Shown piece after piece: positions 42,267 through 51,570 of a stretch of 64,000 bases of DNA; the first letter of the stretch is position 1, and each line of letters opens with the position of its first letter. A program made the position numbers and the translations under genes. The DNA lies in NCBI RefSeq assembly GCF_016925535.1, contig NZ_CP070496.1, positions 2,728,001 through 2,792,000 on the forward strand. The letters run 5' to 3'. The stretch comes from Natronoglycomyces albus. Lineage in GTDB: Bacteria; Actinomycetota; Actinomycetes; Mycobacteriales; Micromonosporaceae. Below the pieces are notes generated by a model that did not search any database, was not told the origin of the DNA, and saw only the letters and a list, made by a program, of their open reading frames with translations.

Positions 42267-43544
42267 TCAGGTGGTGAGGTCGCGAATGACCGCGTCAGCT
42301 AGCAGCCGACCGGGCAACGTCAACTGGATCGTGCCCTCTTCGAAGGCATCCGCATCGGCCAGACCGTCGGCAACGACCTGCCTAGCTGCGGCAATACCAT
42401 CTTCTCGCAGCGACGATACCCGCATCCCGTCCCTGAGACGAGTCCGAAGCATCACAGTCTCCAAATATTGATCGTCAACTGTAAGGCTTTCGTGATCTTC
42501 GATGGGCAATCGCGACTCTGACAGGGCCGCCGCATAGCGGGCCGGGTGTTTAACGTTCCACCAACGCACACCAGGCAGGGACGAATGCGCGCCGGGCCCG
42601 GCACCCCACCAGTGGCCACCCCGCCAATACTGGAGGTTGTGTCGGCAGTGGTCGCTGTCGGAGCGAGCCCAATTGGACACCTCATACCAAGTGAAACCTG
42701 CCTGGGTGAGCAGCTTCTCGGCAGCAAGATAACGGTCGGCCGCCACATCGTCGCTGGGCTGAGGAACCTCATTGCGGCGGACCCGACGAGCCAGGGCCGT
42801 GCCTTGCTCAATGATGAGAGCGTAGGCCGAGACATGGTCGACGCCCGAGTCAATGACGGCCCGCAGGGTGTTCTCAAAATCGGCAGCCGTCTCACCAGGA
42901 GTTCCATAGATGAGGTCAAGGCTGACATGGTCGAAACCAGCCGATCGGGCCCAGCCGACCGCGTCCAGTGCCCGTTGAGGTGAGTGTTGCCGATCAAGAA
43001 TGGTCAGCACATGCGATGCGGTTGATTGCATCCCCAAGGAAAGGCGAGTGAAACCGCCCTGGCGCAGCTGGCGCAGGTAATCGGCGCTGACCGACTCCGG
43101 ATTGGCCTCAGTGGTAACTTCAGCGTCCGCAGCCAATCCAAACTGATCGCGAATCTCGCCCAAGATGGCGACAAGATCCCCAGCGGGAAGCAACGTCGGC
43201 GTCCCTCCGCCGAAAAAGACGGTATCGACCTTGGGCACGGTGGGGAACCGAGCGGCGGCAAGCCGGATCTCAGCACGCACCTGCTGGGCATATGCCTCCC
43301 GGGACACCCCCGGGCCTAGCTCTGTGGCCGTATAGGTGTTGAAATCGCAGTAACCACACCGGGAAGCGCAAAAGGGCACGTGGACATAGAAGCCAAAGCC
43401 CGCCGAACTCACCTCTGGCGAGGCGGCGGCCGAGGACAACCAGTCCGGGCCCAACGGCTTCTGTCCACCGGCTGGGTTCGACATCATACTGGCGTTCTCG
43501 TCGCCACCTGTGCCGTACGGCGTCGATGAGGAGGAGGCGGTCAT
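42267..43544 (-). CDS. hemW: Radical-SAM heme chaperone HemW
   Basis: About 425 residues. Related to coproporphyrinogen dehydrogenase HemN but acting as a heme chaperone in most bacteria. The radical SAM cluster motif is PFCASRCGYCDF (CxxxCxxC) about residue 55; FFGGGTPTLLP, TEANPESVSADYL and SLDLIYGTPGET follow. The C-terminal domain is the HemN type. The start is uncertain: 43544 (MTASSSSTPYGTG) or 43484. Divergent from the enoyl-CoA hydratase, 30 bases away. Confidence 0.9.
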   Translation of the reverse strand: MTASSSSTPYGTGGDENASMMSNPAGGQKPLGPDWLSSAAASPEVSSAGFGFYVHVPFCASRCGYCDFNTYTATELGPGVSREAYAQQVRAEIRLAAARFPTVPKVDTVFFGGGTPTLLPAGDLVAILGEIRDQFGLAADAEVTTEANPESVSADYLRQLRQGGFTRLSLGMQSTASHVLTILDRQHSPQRALDAVGWARSAGFDHVSLDLIYGTPGETAADFENTLRAVIDSGVDHVSAYALIIEQGTALARRVRRNEVPQPSDDVAADRYLAAEKLLTQAGFTWYEVSNWARSDSDHCRHNLQYWRGGHWWGAGPGAHSSLPGVRWWNVKHPARYAAALSESRLPIEDHESLTVDDQYLETVMLRTRLRDGMRVSSLREDGIAAARQVVADGLADADAFEEGTIQLTLPGRLLADAVIRDLTT

Positions 43545-43574
43545 GCGCTTAGTCACACCTATTACGGTAGCTCT

Positions 43575-44357
43575 ATGGCAGGTGCAACTTCGGAAACGTT
43601 CGTCAAGTATGAGGCCGCCGACGGCGTGGCCACGATAACCCTCGACAGCCCTACACATCGCAACGCGCTCTCCAATGAGCTCCTCGCGCAGCTTGAAGCG
43701 GCCCTACACCGCGCTAGCGGCGACGAGGAGGTACGTGTTGTTGTCCTTACCCACACCGGTCGTGTCTTCTGTGCCGGGGTCGACTTGGCCGCGACGGCCC
43801 AGTGTCAGGCGGCGGGCGAACTGCCCGCGGCCGCGCTGCCCCAAGTACTGGCCGCGATCTGGGAATGTCCGAAAACAGTGATCGCGTCAATCAGTGGCCC
43901 CGTTCGCGGAGGCGGGCTCGGTTTGGTAGCCGCCGCCGATATTTCAGTGTGCGCGGCCGAGGCCACCCTGGCGTTCACCGAGGTTCGACTCGGTGTCGTA
44001 CCAGCGGTGATCGCGCCGGTGGTACTCCGCAAGATTCGTGCCACCGACGCGAGGGAACTGTTTTTGACCGGTTCGACGTTCGACGGCCGCCGGGCCGAGG
44101 CCACCGGCCTCGTGACACGGTCGGTGCCAGCCGCGGACGTCGAAGCCACAGTCAACGGTTTCGTCACTGATCTGTTGCAAGGCGCCCCCGGCGCCCAGGC
44201 AGGCGTGAAGCGGTTGCTCAGCGCACACGAGGATGTCCGCGGCGAACTAGAAGCAGCGGCGAAGACATCAACCGAGTTCTTCCTCGGCGAGGAGGGACGC
44301 CACGGAGTCCAATCATTCCTGGCTAAGAAGTCCCCAGACTGGGTGGTACCGGAGTAA
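43575..44357 (+). CDS. Enoyl-CoA hydratase/isomerase-family protein
   Basis: 260 residues of the crotonase fold. VATITLDSPTHRNALSNEL (CoA-binding), VFCAGVDLAAT (oxyanion loop) and SGPVRGGGLGLVAAADISVC (second oxyanion and catalytic region) are clear; VRLGVVPAVIAPVVLRKI follows. The catalytic Glu pair is not obvious, so dehydration is not assured; it could be an isomerase or a hydratase in branched-chain or fatty acid breakdown. ATG at 43575. Ends before the strong hairpin at 44391. Confidence 0.88.
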   Translation: MAGATSETFVKYEAADGVATITLDSPTHRNALSNELLAQLEAALHRASGDEEVRVVVLTHTGRVFCAGVDLAATAQCQAAGELPAAALPQVLAAIWECPKTVIASISGPVRGGGLGLVAAADISVCAAEATLAFTEVRLGVVPAVIAPVVLRKIRATDARELFLTGSTFDGRRAEATGLVTRSVPAADVEATVNGFVTDLLQGAPGAQAGVKRLLSAHEDVRGELEAAAKTSTEFFLGEEGRHGVQSFLAKKSPDWVVPE

Positions 44358-44390
44358 TCCCGATACCCCACAGACCCCAGCTCTAACAGC

Positions 44391-44428
44391 GGTGTGGGGT
44401 GTTCGGCGCCCGCCGAACACCCCACACC
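44391..44428. terminator. 18-bp perfect hairpin between convergent genes
   Basis: GGTGTGGGGTGTTCGGCG (44391-44408) pairs fully with CGCCGAACACCCCACACC (44411-44428), with only a two-base gap. It can terminate both the enoyl-CoA hydratase and lepA transcripts. No T-run. Confidence 0.8.
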
Positions 44429-44497
44429 AGCACATCAAAGCCAAAACCGTTCAACGCCCACCCTCGGCGTTCGTCTCACGGCTAGGAGACAAACAAC

Positions 44498-46330
44498 CTA
44501 GTTCTCGTCCGTGCGCAACGCTGCGATGAAAGCCTCTTGTGGGACGTCTACCCGCCCCACCGTCTTCATCCGCTTCTTACCTTCCTTTTGCTTCTCCAGC
44601 AGCTTGCGCTTACGGCTAATGTCACCGCCGTAGCACTTGGCCAGCACGTCTTTGCGCATCGCGCGAATGTTCTCGCGCGCGATCACCCGCGAACCGATCG
44701 CGGCTTGAATCGGTACCTCGAATTGCTGACGAGGAATGAGCTTCTTCAGGCGCTCCGCCAAGCGCACCCCATAGGCATAGGCGTGATCGCGGTGCACGAT
44801 CGCCGAAAACGCGTCCACCCGTTCCCCTTGCAGCAAGATATCGACCTTGACCAGGTCCGCCTGCTGCTCGCCGGAACGCTCATAGTCCATCGACGCATAC
44901 CCTTTGGTGCGCGACTTCAAGTTGTCGAAAAAGTCAAAGACGATTTCGGCCATCGGCAAGGTGTAGCGCAGTTCGACCCGCTCGGGCGAGAGATAGTCCA
45001 TGCCCTCCATGTTTCCGCGCCGGGACTGGCACAGCTCCATGATCGCGCCAACGTACTCCGAGGGCGTCAAGATCGTAGCCTTGACCATGGGCTCTAGGAC
45101 CGACTCGTTTTTCCCCTCGGGGAACTCACTGGGGTTCGTGACCTCAATTTCCGTACCGTCTTCCATCGTGACCTGGTAGACCACGTTCGGAGCCGTCGAG
45201 ATCAAGTCAAGGTTGGACTCTCGTTCGAGGCGTTCGCGGATGATCTCCAGGTGCAGCAGCCCCAAGAATCCACAGCGGAAACCGAAACCGAGCGCCGCGG
45301 ACGTCTCGGGCTCGAATTGCAAAGCCGCGTCGTTGAGTTGAAGTTTCTCTAGAGCTTCCCGCAAATTGGAGTAGTCGGAGCCATCGATCGGGTACAAGCC
45401 CGAGAAGACCATCGGCTTCGCCTCTTTGTATCCAGCGAGAGCATCCTCAGCGGGACGACGGGCATTCGTGACCGTGTCACCGACCTTCGACTGGCGAACG
45501 TCCTTCACCCCGGTGATCAGATAACCGACCTCGCCTACCCCGATAGCACTGGACTTGATCGGCTCAGGGGAGATGACACCCAGTTCCAATAGCTCGTGGT
45601 CGGTACGAGTCGACATCATGCGGGCCTTGTCACGCGCCTTGAGCTCACCGTCAATCACTCGCACATACGTGACCACACCGCGATACGTGTCGTAAACAGA
45701 GTCAAAGATCATCGCCCGGGCCGGGGCGTCAGCATCACCGACCGGAGGACGGAACCGCGTGACGATGGCGTCCAACAGTTCCTCGACCCCCGCTCCGGTC
45801 TTACCCGAAACCTGGAAGCAGTCATCAGGGTCACCGCCAACCAGATTTGCCAGTTCCTCCGCATAGCGTTCCGGCTGCGCGGCAGGCAAGTCGATCTTAT
45901 TGAGGACCGGGATGATCTCCAGGTCGTTCTCCATCGCCAAGTACAAGTTGGCCAACGTCTGCGCCTCGATACCTTGGGCCGCGTCGACCAGAAGCAACGC
46001 ACCCTCGCAGGCGGCCAACGATCGGGAAACTTCGTAGGTGAAGTCCACGTGGCCAGGAGTGTCGATCATGTTCAGGACGAACTCGGTACCAGCATTGGGC
46101 CCAGACCGGGCCGTCCATGGCATACGAACGGCCTGGCTCTTAATCGTGATGCCGCGCTCGCGCTCGATGTCCATACGGTCGAGGTATTGGGCACGCATTT
46201 TGCGCTCATCGACCACTCCGGTGATCTGCAACATCCGGTCGGCTAGCGTGGACTTGCCGTGGTCGATGTGCGCAATGATGCTGAAGTTACGGATCGCTGC
46301 GGGATCCGTCGAGCCAGGCGCGTAAGTCAC
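44498..46330 (-). CDS. lepA: Elongation factor 4 (LepA)
   Basis: 610 residues. Translational GTPase that acts on the ribosome during stress or 30S assembly. G1 [15 protein letters not shown]2 [14 protein letters not shown]3 [15 protein letters not shown]4 NKIDLP, followed by domains II, III, V and the LepA-specific C-terminal domain (about 490-610) with [23 protein letters not shown] start at 46330 with AAAGG six bases upstream. Divergent from rpsT, as in many actinobacteria. Confidence 0.96.
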   Translation of the reverse strand: MTYAPGSTDPAAIRNFSIIAHIDHGKSTLADRMLQITGVVDERKMRAQYLDRMDIERERGITIKSQAVRMPWTARSGPNAGTEFVLNMIDTPGHVDFTYEVSRSLAACEGALLLVDAAQGIEAQTLANLYLAMENDLEIIPVLNKIDLPAAQPERYAEELANLVGGDPDDCFQVSGKTGAGVEELLDAIVTRFRPPVGDADAPARAMIFDSVYDTYRGVVTYVRVIDGELKARDKARMMSTRTDHELLELGVISPEPIKSSAIGVGEVGYLITGVKDVRQSKVGDTVTNARRPAEDALAGYKEAKPMVFSGLYPIDGSDYSNLREALEKLQLNDAALQFEPETSAALGFGFRCGFLGLLHLEIIRERLERESNLDLISTAPNVVYQVTMEDGTEIEVTNPSEFPEGKNESVLEPMVKATILTPSEYVGAIMELCQSRRGNMEGMDYLSPERVELRYTLPMAEIVFDFFDNLKSRTKGYASMDYERSGEQQADLVKVDILLQGERVDAFSAIVHRDHAYAYGVRLAERLKKLIPRQQFEVPIQAAIGSRVIARENIRAMRKDVLAKCYGGDISRKRKLLEKQKEGKKRMKTVGRVDVPQEAFIAALRTDEN

Positions 46331-46732
46331 GTTAGCCTTTCTTACTGTTCGAGTTCGTCAATGCTGCGGGCGTATCACAATTCTGCCTTATGCGCTCCTG
46401 GGGCACAGTTGGCCTCTGGTCACTTGTGTGCTCACCCCCTTTTAGCAAGGGGAGCGTTTGCCTACGTGTGTGTAGGTATGCCCGGATCCAGTCCAGGCCG
46501 AAAACATGCCAAAGTAGCGATGCGGGCCCCGATATCACCGTTCCCGCGCAGGTCATACAGACCGGCCCTGACCGCCTGTGGCACTCGTCTCCTGGTAACG
46601 TTGTTAGCTGCGTGGATTGCGCACGTGCGTATCTCTGGAACCTGGTCGCTGAGGCGGCCGGTTGCAGCACGGCCGCGTAATACCCACTCAATCCAGAAAA
46701 CACATCTTCGAATCGAGACCGAGGCTTCACGC
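46331..46732. other. Divergent intergenic region lepA / rpsT
   Basis: About 400 bases. TTAGCAAGGGGAGCG near 46442 and several AT-rich blocks could be promoters; none matches a consensus pair well enough to name. No separate gene seen. Confidence 0.35.
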
Positions 46733-47008
46733 GTGGCGAACATTAAGTCCCAGATCAAGCGCAACCGGCAAAACGAAAAGGCCCGGCTGCGGAACAAGGC
46801 CGTGAAGTCGTCGCTGAAGACCGCCATCCGGAAGTTCCGTGAGGCGTCGGCAGCCGACGACAAGGCCGCCGCCCAGGCTGAACTGCGTAACGCTACCCGA
46901 CTGCTGGACAAGGCAGTGAGCAAGGGCGTTATCCACAAAAACCAGGCGGCCAACCGCAAGTCCGCCTTGCACCAGCAGTTCAACAAGCTGGAAAAGACCA
47001 GCGCCTAA
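46733..47008 (+). CDS. rpsT: 30S ribosomal protein bS20
   Basis: 91 residues, basic and helical: [20 protein letters not shown] then helices with [20 protein letters not shown]. Binds 16S rRNA. GTG start at 46733 with GAGG eight bases upstream; frames extend further upstream but are not conserved. Followed by inverted repeat 47196-47236 and the terminator at 47251. Confidence 0.95.
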   Translation: MANIKSQIKRNRQNEKARLRNKAVKSSLKTAIRKFREASAADDKAAAQAELRNATRLLDKAVSKGVIHKNQAANRKSALHQQFNKLEKTSA

Positions 47009-47250
47009 TTTAGGAGCGCAACTGTTGCCGTCCAAAAAGAGGCGTACACAGTCGCAGGCTTGCAAAGCAATCAAGGCTCGCGCACTCGATCTTGTTCTCG
47101 CCTAGCCTGGCTAAGAAGCGTGTGATACGGCTGATGCCGGGTCGAACTTTCGTTTTCAGCTAGCGAGCGATCAGCTTTAACGCCGTACCATCGTCGAGGT
47201 TGGGTCACCACTTTACCCAAAGGTTGACCCAACCTCATTGCAGACGAGAA
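47009..47250. other. Non-coding tail of the rpsT transcript with 12-bp inverted repeat
   Basis: GAGGTTGGGTCA (47196-47207) pairs perfectly with TGACCCAACCTC (47225-47236). It stands directly before the terminator and makes a larger folded 3' end. 392 geneless bases follow rpsT overall (47009-47400). Confidence 0.5.
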
Positions 47251-47277
47251 AACCCCGCCTCCCCGGCGGGGTTTTTC
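47251..47277. terminator. Intrinsic terminator
   Basis: AACCCCGCC-TCCCC-GGCGGGGTT followed by TTTT on the plus strand; preceded by AAAA, so it can work both ways. Likely ends rpsT. Confidence 0.9.
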
Positions 47278-47400
47278 ATTGTGGGCAAATAAAAGCAGAA
47301 TGAAAGAAATATGCGGACTCAAGCAGCTAGTTGTGCTCGGGGAAGGCTGGATTCCAAGCCGGTCCGCCCCACCCCACCGCTACCGCAGGCTTGAGACCCT

Positions 47401-47670
47401 TCACGTCCCACCTGGATGTTTCGTCGCCCCCGCGATGACGTCATTGATCTTCACCATCGCGGCGACCGCCAACGGCAATGCGAGCACCACCCACCACGAC
47501 ACCTGCTCAGTCAAAGCCAGCAGGACCGCCAATGCCACGCTGCCCTCAAAGAACACAACGGACCAGGCGCTAGACAGTCGGATGTTCTTTAGCCGCAACG
47601 CTCGCGCATAGAAAGTTTGATGTGTTTGCTTGCGAGGCGGCGTCACCCGGCCCGTACGATACTCGGTCAC
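47401..47670 (-). CDS. Small membrane protein downstream of holA
   Basis: 89 residues. N-terminal 40 are basic and polar (VTEYRTGRVTPPRKQTHQTF), then two hydrophobic helices (about 45-62 and 63-80). The GTG at 47670 lies just past the holA stop at 47672, with GAAGGGG upstream, so it is coupled to holA. I do not recognise a named family; small membrane proteins of this type are annotated in other actinobacteria beside holA. The open frame runs far upstream (to 48528) only as the antisense of holA. Confidence 0.7.
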   Translation of the reverse strand: MTEYRTGRVTPPRKQTHQTFYARALRLKNIRLSSAWSVVFFEGSVALAVLLALTEQVSWWVVLALPLAVAAMVKINDVIAGATKHPGGT

Positions 47671-47671
47671 G

Positions 47672-48658
47672 TCAGGCCCCTTCCCGTGCCGAGCCAATGG
47701 CCAGAATTGCGCGTTCCAGCGCCCATCCCCGATCTTCCATGCCGCCCTTGACGTCGGCGTTAACGTTTGCGCACACCTGCATCGCCTCGGCCAGCCCCAC
47801 GGCGGTCCAGCCACGGGCGAGTTTGCGAGCCTTGTCGATCTGCCACGGAGCCATACCCAAGGATTTAGCGATCTGCTGAGATCCACCTCGCTCACCGACC
47901 ACCCGGGAAACACTGCGTACCGACATGGCGAGGGCGTCGGCCAAGGGAACCGGATCGACCCCAATTTGCATCGCCCAGCGCAATGACGCCAATGCTTCGC
48001 TGGTGCGGCCTGAGACTGCGGCGTCTGCGACGGCAAATCCGGTGACTTCGGCCCGGCCCTGGTAGTAACGGCCGACAGCCTCGATGCTGAGGTTGCCTTC
48101 GGTGTCTGCCACCAGTTGGGCGCAGGCGCTGGCCAGTTCGCGCAGATCGGTGCCGACGGCGGCGATGATGGTATCGGCAATGTCGGCCGAGGCCGAACGG
48201 GGGGAAGCCCCGGCGGCTTTAAGCTCGCCCCGGACGAAGGCCGTGCGGTCCATCGCTCGTTTGATTTTCGAGGCTCGCACCATTTCCACAGTGCTGGGGC
48301 CTTTGCTCTCTGCCATTTTGCGGAGCTTTTCGGCCAGTGCCTTACCTTTGTTGCCCCCGGCGTGGCACAGGGCCAAGTAGACGTCAGGTTCGGGCTGCGA
48401 GGCGTACTTTGCGACCACCTCGCCCACGTCTTTGGGCACGTTCTGCGCGTCTTCGACGATGGCGATGGTGGCTCCACCAAGCAGCGTGGGACTGGTGATC
48501 TCGGTGAATCGACCCGAGGTGAGGTCACCGCCCGCGACGCGATGGACAGCAGCGTCGGGGTCTTCCTGGGTTACCGCAGCAGTGAATTCGCTGGCGGCAC
48601 GCTCGGCGAGAAGTTCTTCGTCACCCAGAATTAGGCGAATTGCTGCTATTGAGGCCAC
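47672..48658 (-). CDS. holA: DNA polymerase III subunit delta
   Basis: 328 residues. Part of the clamp loader that opens the beta clamp. N-terminus IRLILGDEELLAERAASEF, then LLGGATIAIVEDAQN and the AAA-like lid; the C-terminal helical domain follows. Sequence divergent as usual for delta, but position (rpsT-holA-comEC) matches actinobacteria. GTG at 48658 with AAGGAT upstream. Upstream frame to 48895 is unconserved. Confidence 0.9.
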   Translation of the reverse strand: MASIAAIRLILGDEELLAERAASEFTAAVTQEDPDAAVHRVAGGDLTSGRFTEITSPTLLGGATIAIVEDAQNVPKDVGEVVAKYASQPEPDVYLALCHAGGNKGKALAEKLRKMAESKGPSTVEMVRASKIKRAMDRTAFVRGELKAAGASPRSASADIADTIIAAVGTDLRELASACAQLVADTEGNLSIEAVGRYYQGRAEVTGFAVADAAVSGRTSEALASLRWAMQIGVDPVPLADALAMSVRSVSRVVGERGGSQQIAKSLGMAPWQIDKARKLARGWTAVGLAEAMQVCANVNADVKGGMEDRGWALERAILAIGSAREGA

Positions 48659-48891
48659 GGTTCTATCCTTGCATGTTTGCGGTTGCCATTGAAATCGTAG
48701 GTGAACCAGCGTCGTATCGGCAGAGGCGTTGCCATCTGATACGCCCACGTTACTGCGAGGTGGGCACACTGTCTGTGGTCGTGTACTCCTTTCGGGGAAT
48801 CTCTTTGGGCATAGGCGTTGTACACGGTGGTCTCTCAAATTTCTTCGAATTGGGTACCCATTGGTCAATGAAACTCGTGAGCGGTCAGCGG

Positions 48892-51447
48892 TCACGACGA
48901 ATCCTGAATGAGTAGTTGCCCATTCTTAGCTGTGATGGTGACGGTTCCATAGATGTCAGTACGTTTCACCAGCACACCTCCCTGTGAGAATCTGCGGAGC
49001 ATGTCGGGGTCGGGATGCCCATAGGTGTTGTTCTCTCCCACGCCAATGAGAGCGACTTGGGCGTCAACGGCGTCGAAGAAAGTCTCTTTGGAGTACTTCG
49101 AGCCATGATGTGGCACTTTGAGGATGTCGGAGTCGAGGTCGAGTCGCGCTTGCATCAGTTCCCGTTGAGCTTCGATCTCGATATCTCCCGTCAATAGGGT
49201 CCGTACCCCCGCAGTGTGCGCGGCGACAACCACGGAGTTGTTGTTCGAATCCGAGCGTGTTCCTCTCCATTCGCCACCCAACGGTGCGAGAACCTCGATC
49301 GTGGTCTCTCCGATTTCAAAAGTCTGGCCCGCCTCGGCGGCGATGACCTCTGCGGAGGAATTACGGCTCTGAGAGGGATTCGGTCTCGCGGATACTCCGG
49401 ATTGGGGTGAGGATCGAGTTTGTTCTGCCAGCGGGGGTAGGTGCTCAAACGAATCGGCCATCATGGCGTGGCCGTCTTCGGCTCCAGCGGGAGGGGGCAC
49501 CAAGATCGCATCGACACCGCGTCCCCGCAAGGCTCCCCGGATGCCTCCAACGTGATCCATGTGGAAGTGGCTCACCACGATCAGGTCGATGTGCCGAACG
49601 TCCAAGTCTTCGAGGCATTGGTCGATGTCCTCGTCGTTGGGGCCGACGTCGACCACAATCACGCCGTCGTCTCGACCCGGGAGCACGATCGCATCGCCTT
49701 GCCCCACGTCGCACATGGTCAGTACCCATCCGTCGGGATATGAGGTATTCCCTAGCCACATCACCGGAGACAGCAGCACTCCGATCAAGCTCACCGCAAC
49801 GATCCACCGACGCGGCGTGGCGAATCGCAGCGCAATGAGCACGGACACGATCAGAGCCCCTAGCGCGATCGCCCACAAAGTTCCCGATGGCCAGGCCACC
49901 GTGCCGCCAGGAACACTCGCCCCAGTCTGAGAGAGAAACATGAGCCACCGCGCTGGAAGAGCCGCCATCTGAGCCACCAGCTCCCCCACCGGCATCCATA
50001 TTGCCGCCGATGCCACTGTCGCAACGGAAAGCACCACAGCTGGGGCTGCCACCAGGGTTGCCGCCATGTTGACCGGAATCGCCACCAGGCTGACCTCACC
50101 ACCGATGGCGACAAGGAGAGGCGTGAGTGCGGCCTGGGCGGCCACGGGAATCGTCACGGCTAGAGCTACCAGCCGTGGCCATCCTCTGTGTTCGAGGCGA
50201 CGAGCCCAGCGAAACGCGAACCCGATGAGCCCGACGCAGGCTGACACCGACAGGGCGAATCCCCACTGGGCAGACAGGCCGGGGTCAAGTAGCAACAGCA
50301 ATGTGACGGCCCCGCTCAATGCCGATAGACCTGAGCTTGGCCGGCCCAAGGCGAAGGCGATGAGCACAATGGTGGCCATGGCGGCAGCCCGCATCACCGG
50401 CGGCTGCGGCCCGACAATGACGATGAACGCCACCAGCGCCGCAACTCCGAGGACCAGCCGCGCTACTGGCCCCGCCCGCGCCGCTGCGGCGATGAGAAGC
50501 ACCACGCCAAGAACGAGGTTGGTGTGGTACCCGGACGTCACGACTAGGTGTGCCAGACCGGTAGTGCGGAAGTCCTCAATGAGCTCGAGACTCATGGCGG
50601 ACGCGTCACCGAGAGCAAGACCGGCGATAAGGCCAGCCTCATCGTCGGTGAGACCTGCCGTTGCCGTATGCAGACCCTGATGGAGCGTATTTGCCCACCG
50701 TTGCCACCATCCGGCGGCGCTCACCATCTGGGGTGGACCGCGAGAAAAGATGACAGCCGAGAGCAACTGCCCGCGCTCGGGGTGCTGCAATTGCGCCTCG
50801 ACGACCACAGTGTCACCGGCGGTGAAGGACAGTGTCTGCCGGCCCGCGGCGAGCTGTGGATCGTCGCCACCGCCTGGGTCTACTGAGGTAGGTGCTGAGG
50901 GGTCAATATGGCTGTTCTCGGTTGCCTGCCAGTCCTCAGCCCTGCCGATGAGCAGCACGCGATACTGGCCCTCGATGTCGCTTTCGACTCCATTATTCGC
51001 AGAGAATGCCTCCAACCGTGCCGCGACTCGGACATAACCTGGGTTCCGCGCCAGTTCACGAGGATGCTCAGTCAGCCTCACCTGAGCCGATCCCGTTTCT
51101 CCACGTTTGGCCCAGGTCGCCAGCGGTTCCGCATCCCGAGCGGCCACATGCAACGACACCACGATCGAACCCAACACAATGCCAAACGCCAGGGTTGATA
51201 TCGCGCTCCGAACCGGCCCCGTACCAGCCAGAAAAGATAGGCCCAATGCTGCCAGCGCAACCATGACCGCGACAAACCCTGAAGTGTGAAGCCCGAACAA
51301 ACACGCTGCCCACACCCCACAAGCGACCAGCAGGAGGCGAGTATCCCTCCACATCGTCCAGTCCGGTTCGGCCCGATGCCGCACGTGGCCATTCGATATC
51401 ACTAATCCCCCGTTCTTGACCCGCTTCGCCACTATTGGCGCGTGCAT
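48892..51447 (-). CDS. comEC: ComEC/Rec2-type DNA-uptake channel
   Basis: 851 residues. N-terminal helix pair, an OB-like outer domain (about 100-230), the Competence domain with many helices (about 250-560), and a C-terminal beta-lactamase-like domain with the metal motif SHFHMDHVGG, plus LLTGDIEIEAQ and VPHHGSKYSKE. It moves single-stranded DNA across the membrane. The conserved turn usually written GLAHLxAVSGxx is here GLAHLVVTSGYHTNLV. comEA lies 123 bases upstream on the same strand. Natural transformation is a prediction; no pilus genes are in the window. Confidence 0.92.
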   Translation of the reverse strand: MHAPIVAKRVKNGGLVISNGHVRHRAEPDWTMWRDTRLLLVACGVWAACLFGLHTSGFVAVMVALAALGLSFLAGTGPVRSAISTLAFGIVLGSIVVSLHVAARDAEPLATWAKRGETGSAQVRLTEHPRELARNPGYVRVAARLEAFSANNGVESDIEGQYRVLLIGRAEDWQATENSHIDPSAPTSVDPGGGDDPQLAAGRQTLSFTAGDTVVVEAQLQHPERGQLLSAVIFSRGPPQMVSAAGWWQRWANTLHQGLHTATAGLTDDEAGLIAGLALGDASAMSLELIEDFRTTGLAHLVVTSGYHTNLVLGVVLLIAAAARAGPVARLVLGVAALVAFIVIVGPQPPVMRAAAMATIVLIAFALGRPSSGLSALSGAVTLLLLLDPGLSAQWGFALSVSACVGLIGFAFRWARRLEHRGWPRLVALAVTIPVAAQAALTPLLVAIGGEVSLVAIPVNMAATLVAAPAVVLSVATVASAAIWMPVGELVAQMAALPARWLMFLSQTGASVPGGTVAWPSGTLWAIALGALIVSVLIALRFATPRRWIVAVSLIGVLLSPVMWLGNTSYPDGWVLTMCDVGQGDAIVLPGRDDGVIVVDVGPNDEDIDQCLEDLDVRHIDLIVVSHFHMDHVGGIRGALRGRGVDAILVPPPAGAEDGHAMMADSFEHLPPLAEQTRSSPQSGVSARPNPSQSRNSSAEVIAAEAGQTFEIGETTIEVLAPLGGEWRGTRSDSNNNSVVVAAHTAGVRTLLTGDIEIEAQRELMQARLDLDSDILKVPHHGSKYSKETFFDAVDAQVALIGVGENNTYGHPDPDMLRRFSQGGVLVKRTDIYGTVTITAKNGQLLIQDSS

Positions 51448-51570
51448 TTCCTCGACTTCGAGTTGGGGCGGGTCGATGACGACGACATCAATGTCCTCAC
51501 GCTCACCGCACTAGCTCCCCTACGTTTGAGAGCACGCCCAAACATCAGCTGTTGCCGGGCGATATAGCGG

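Noticed and set aside
47401-48528. A 375-codon minus-strand frame over holA
   Set aside because: The upstream part is the shadow of holA in another frame; only the 89-codon membrane protein at the end is real.
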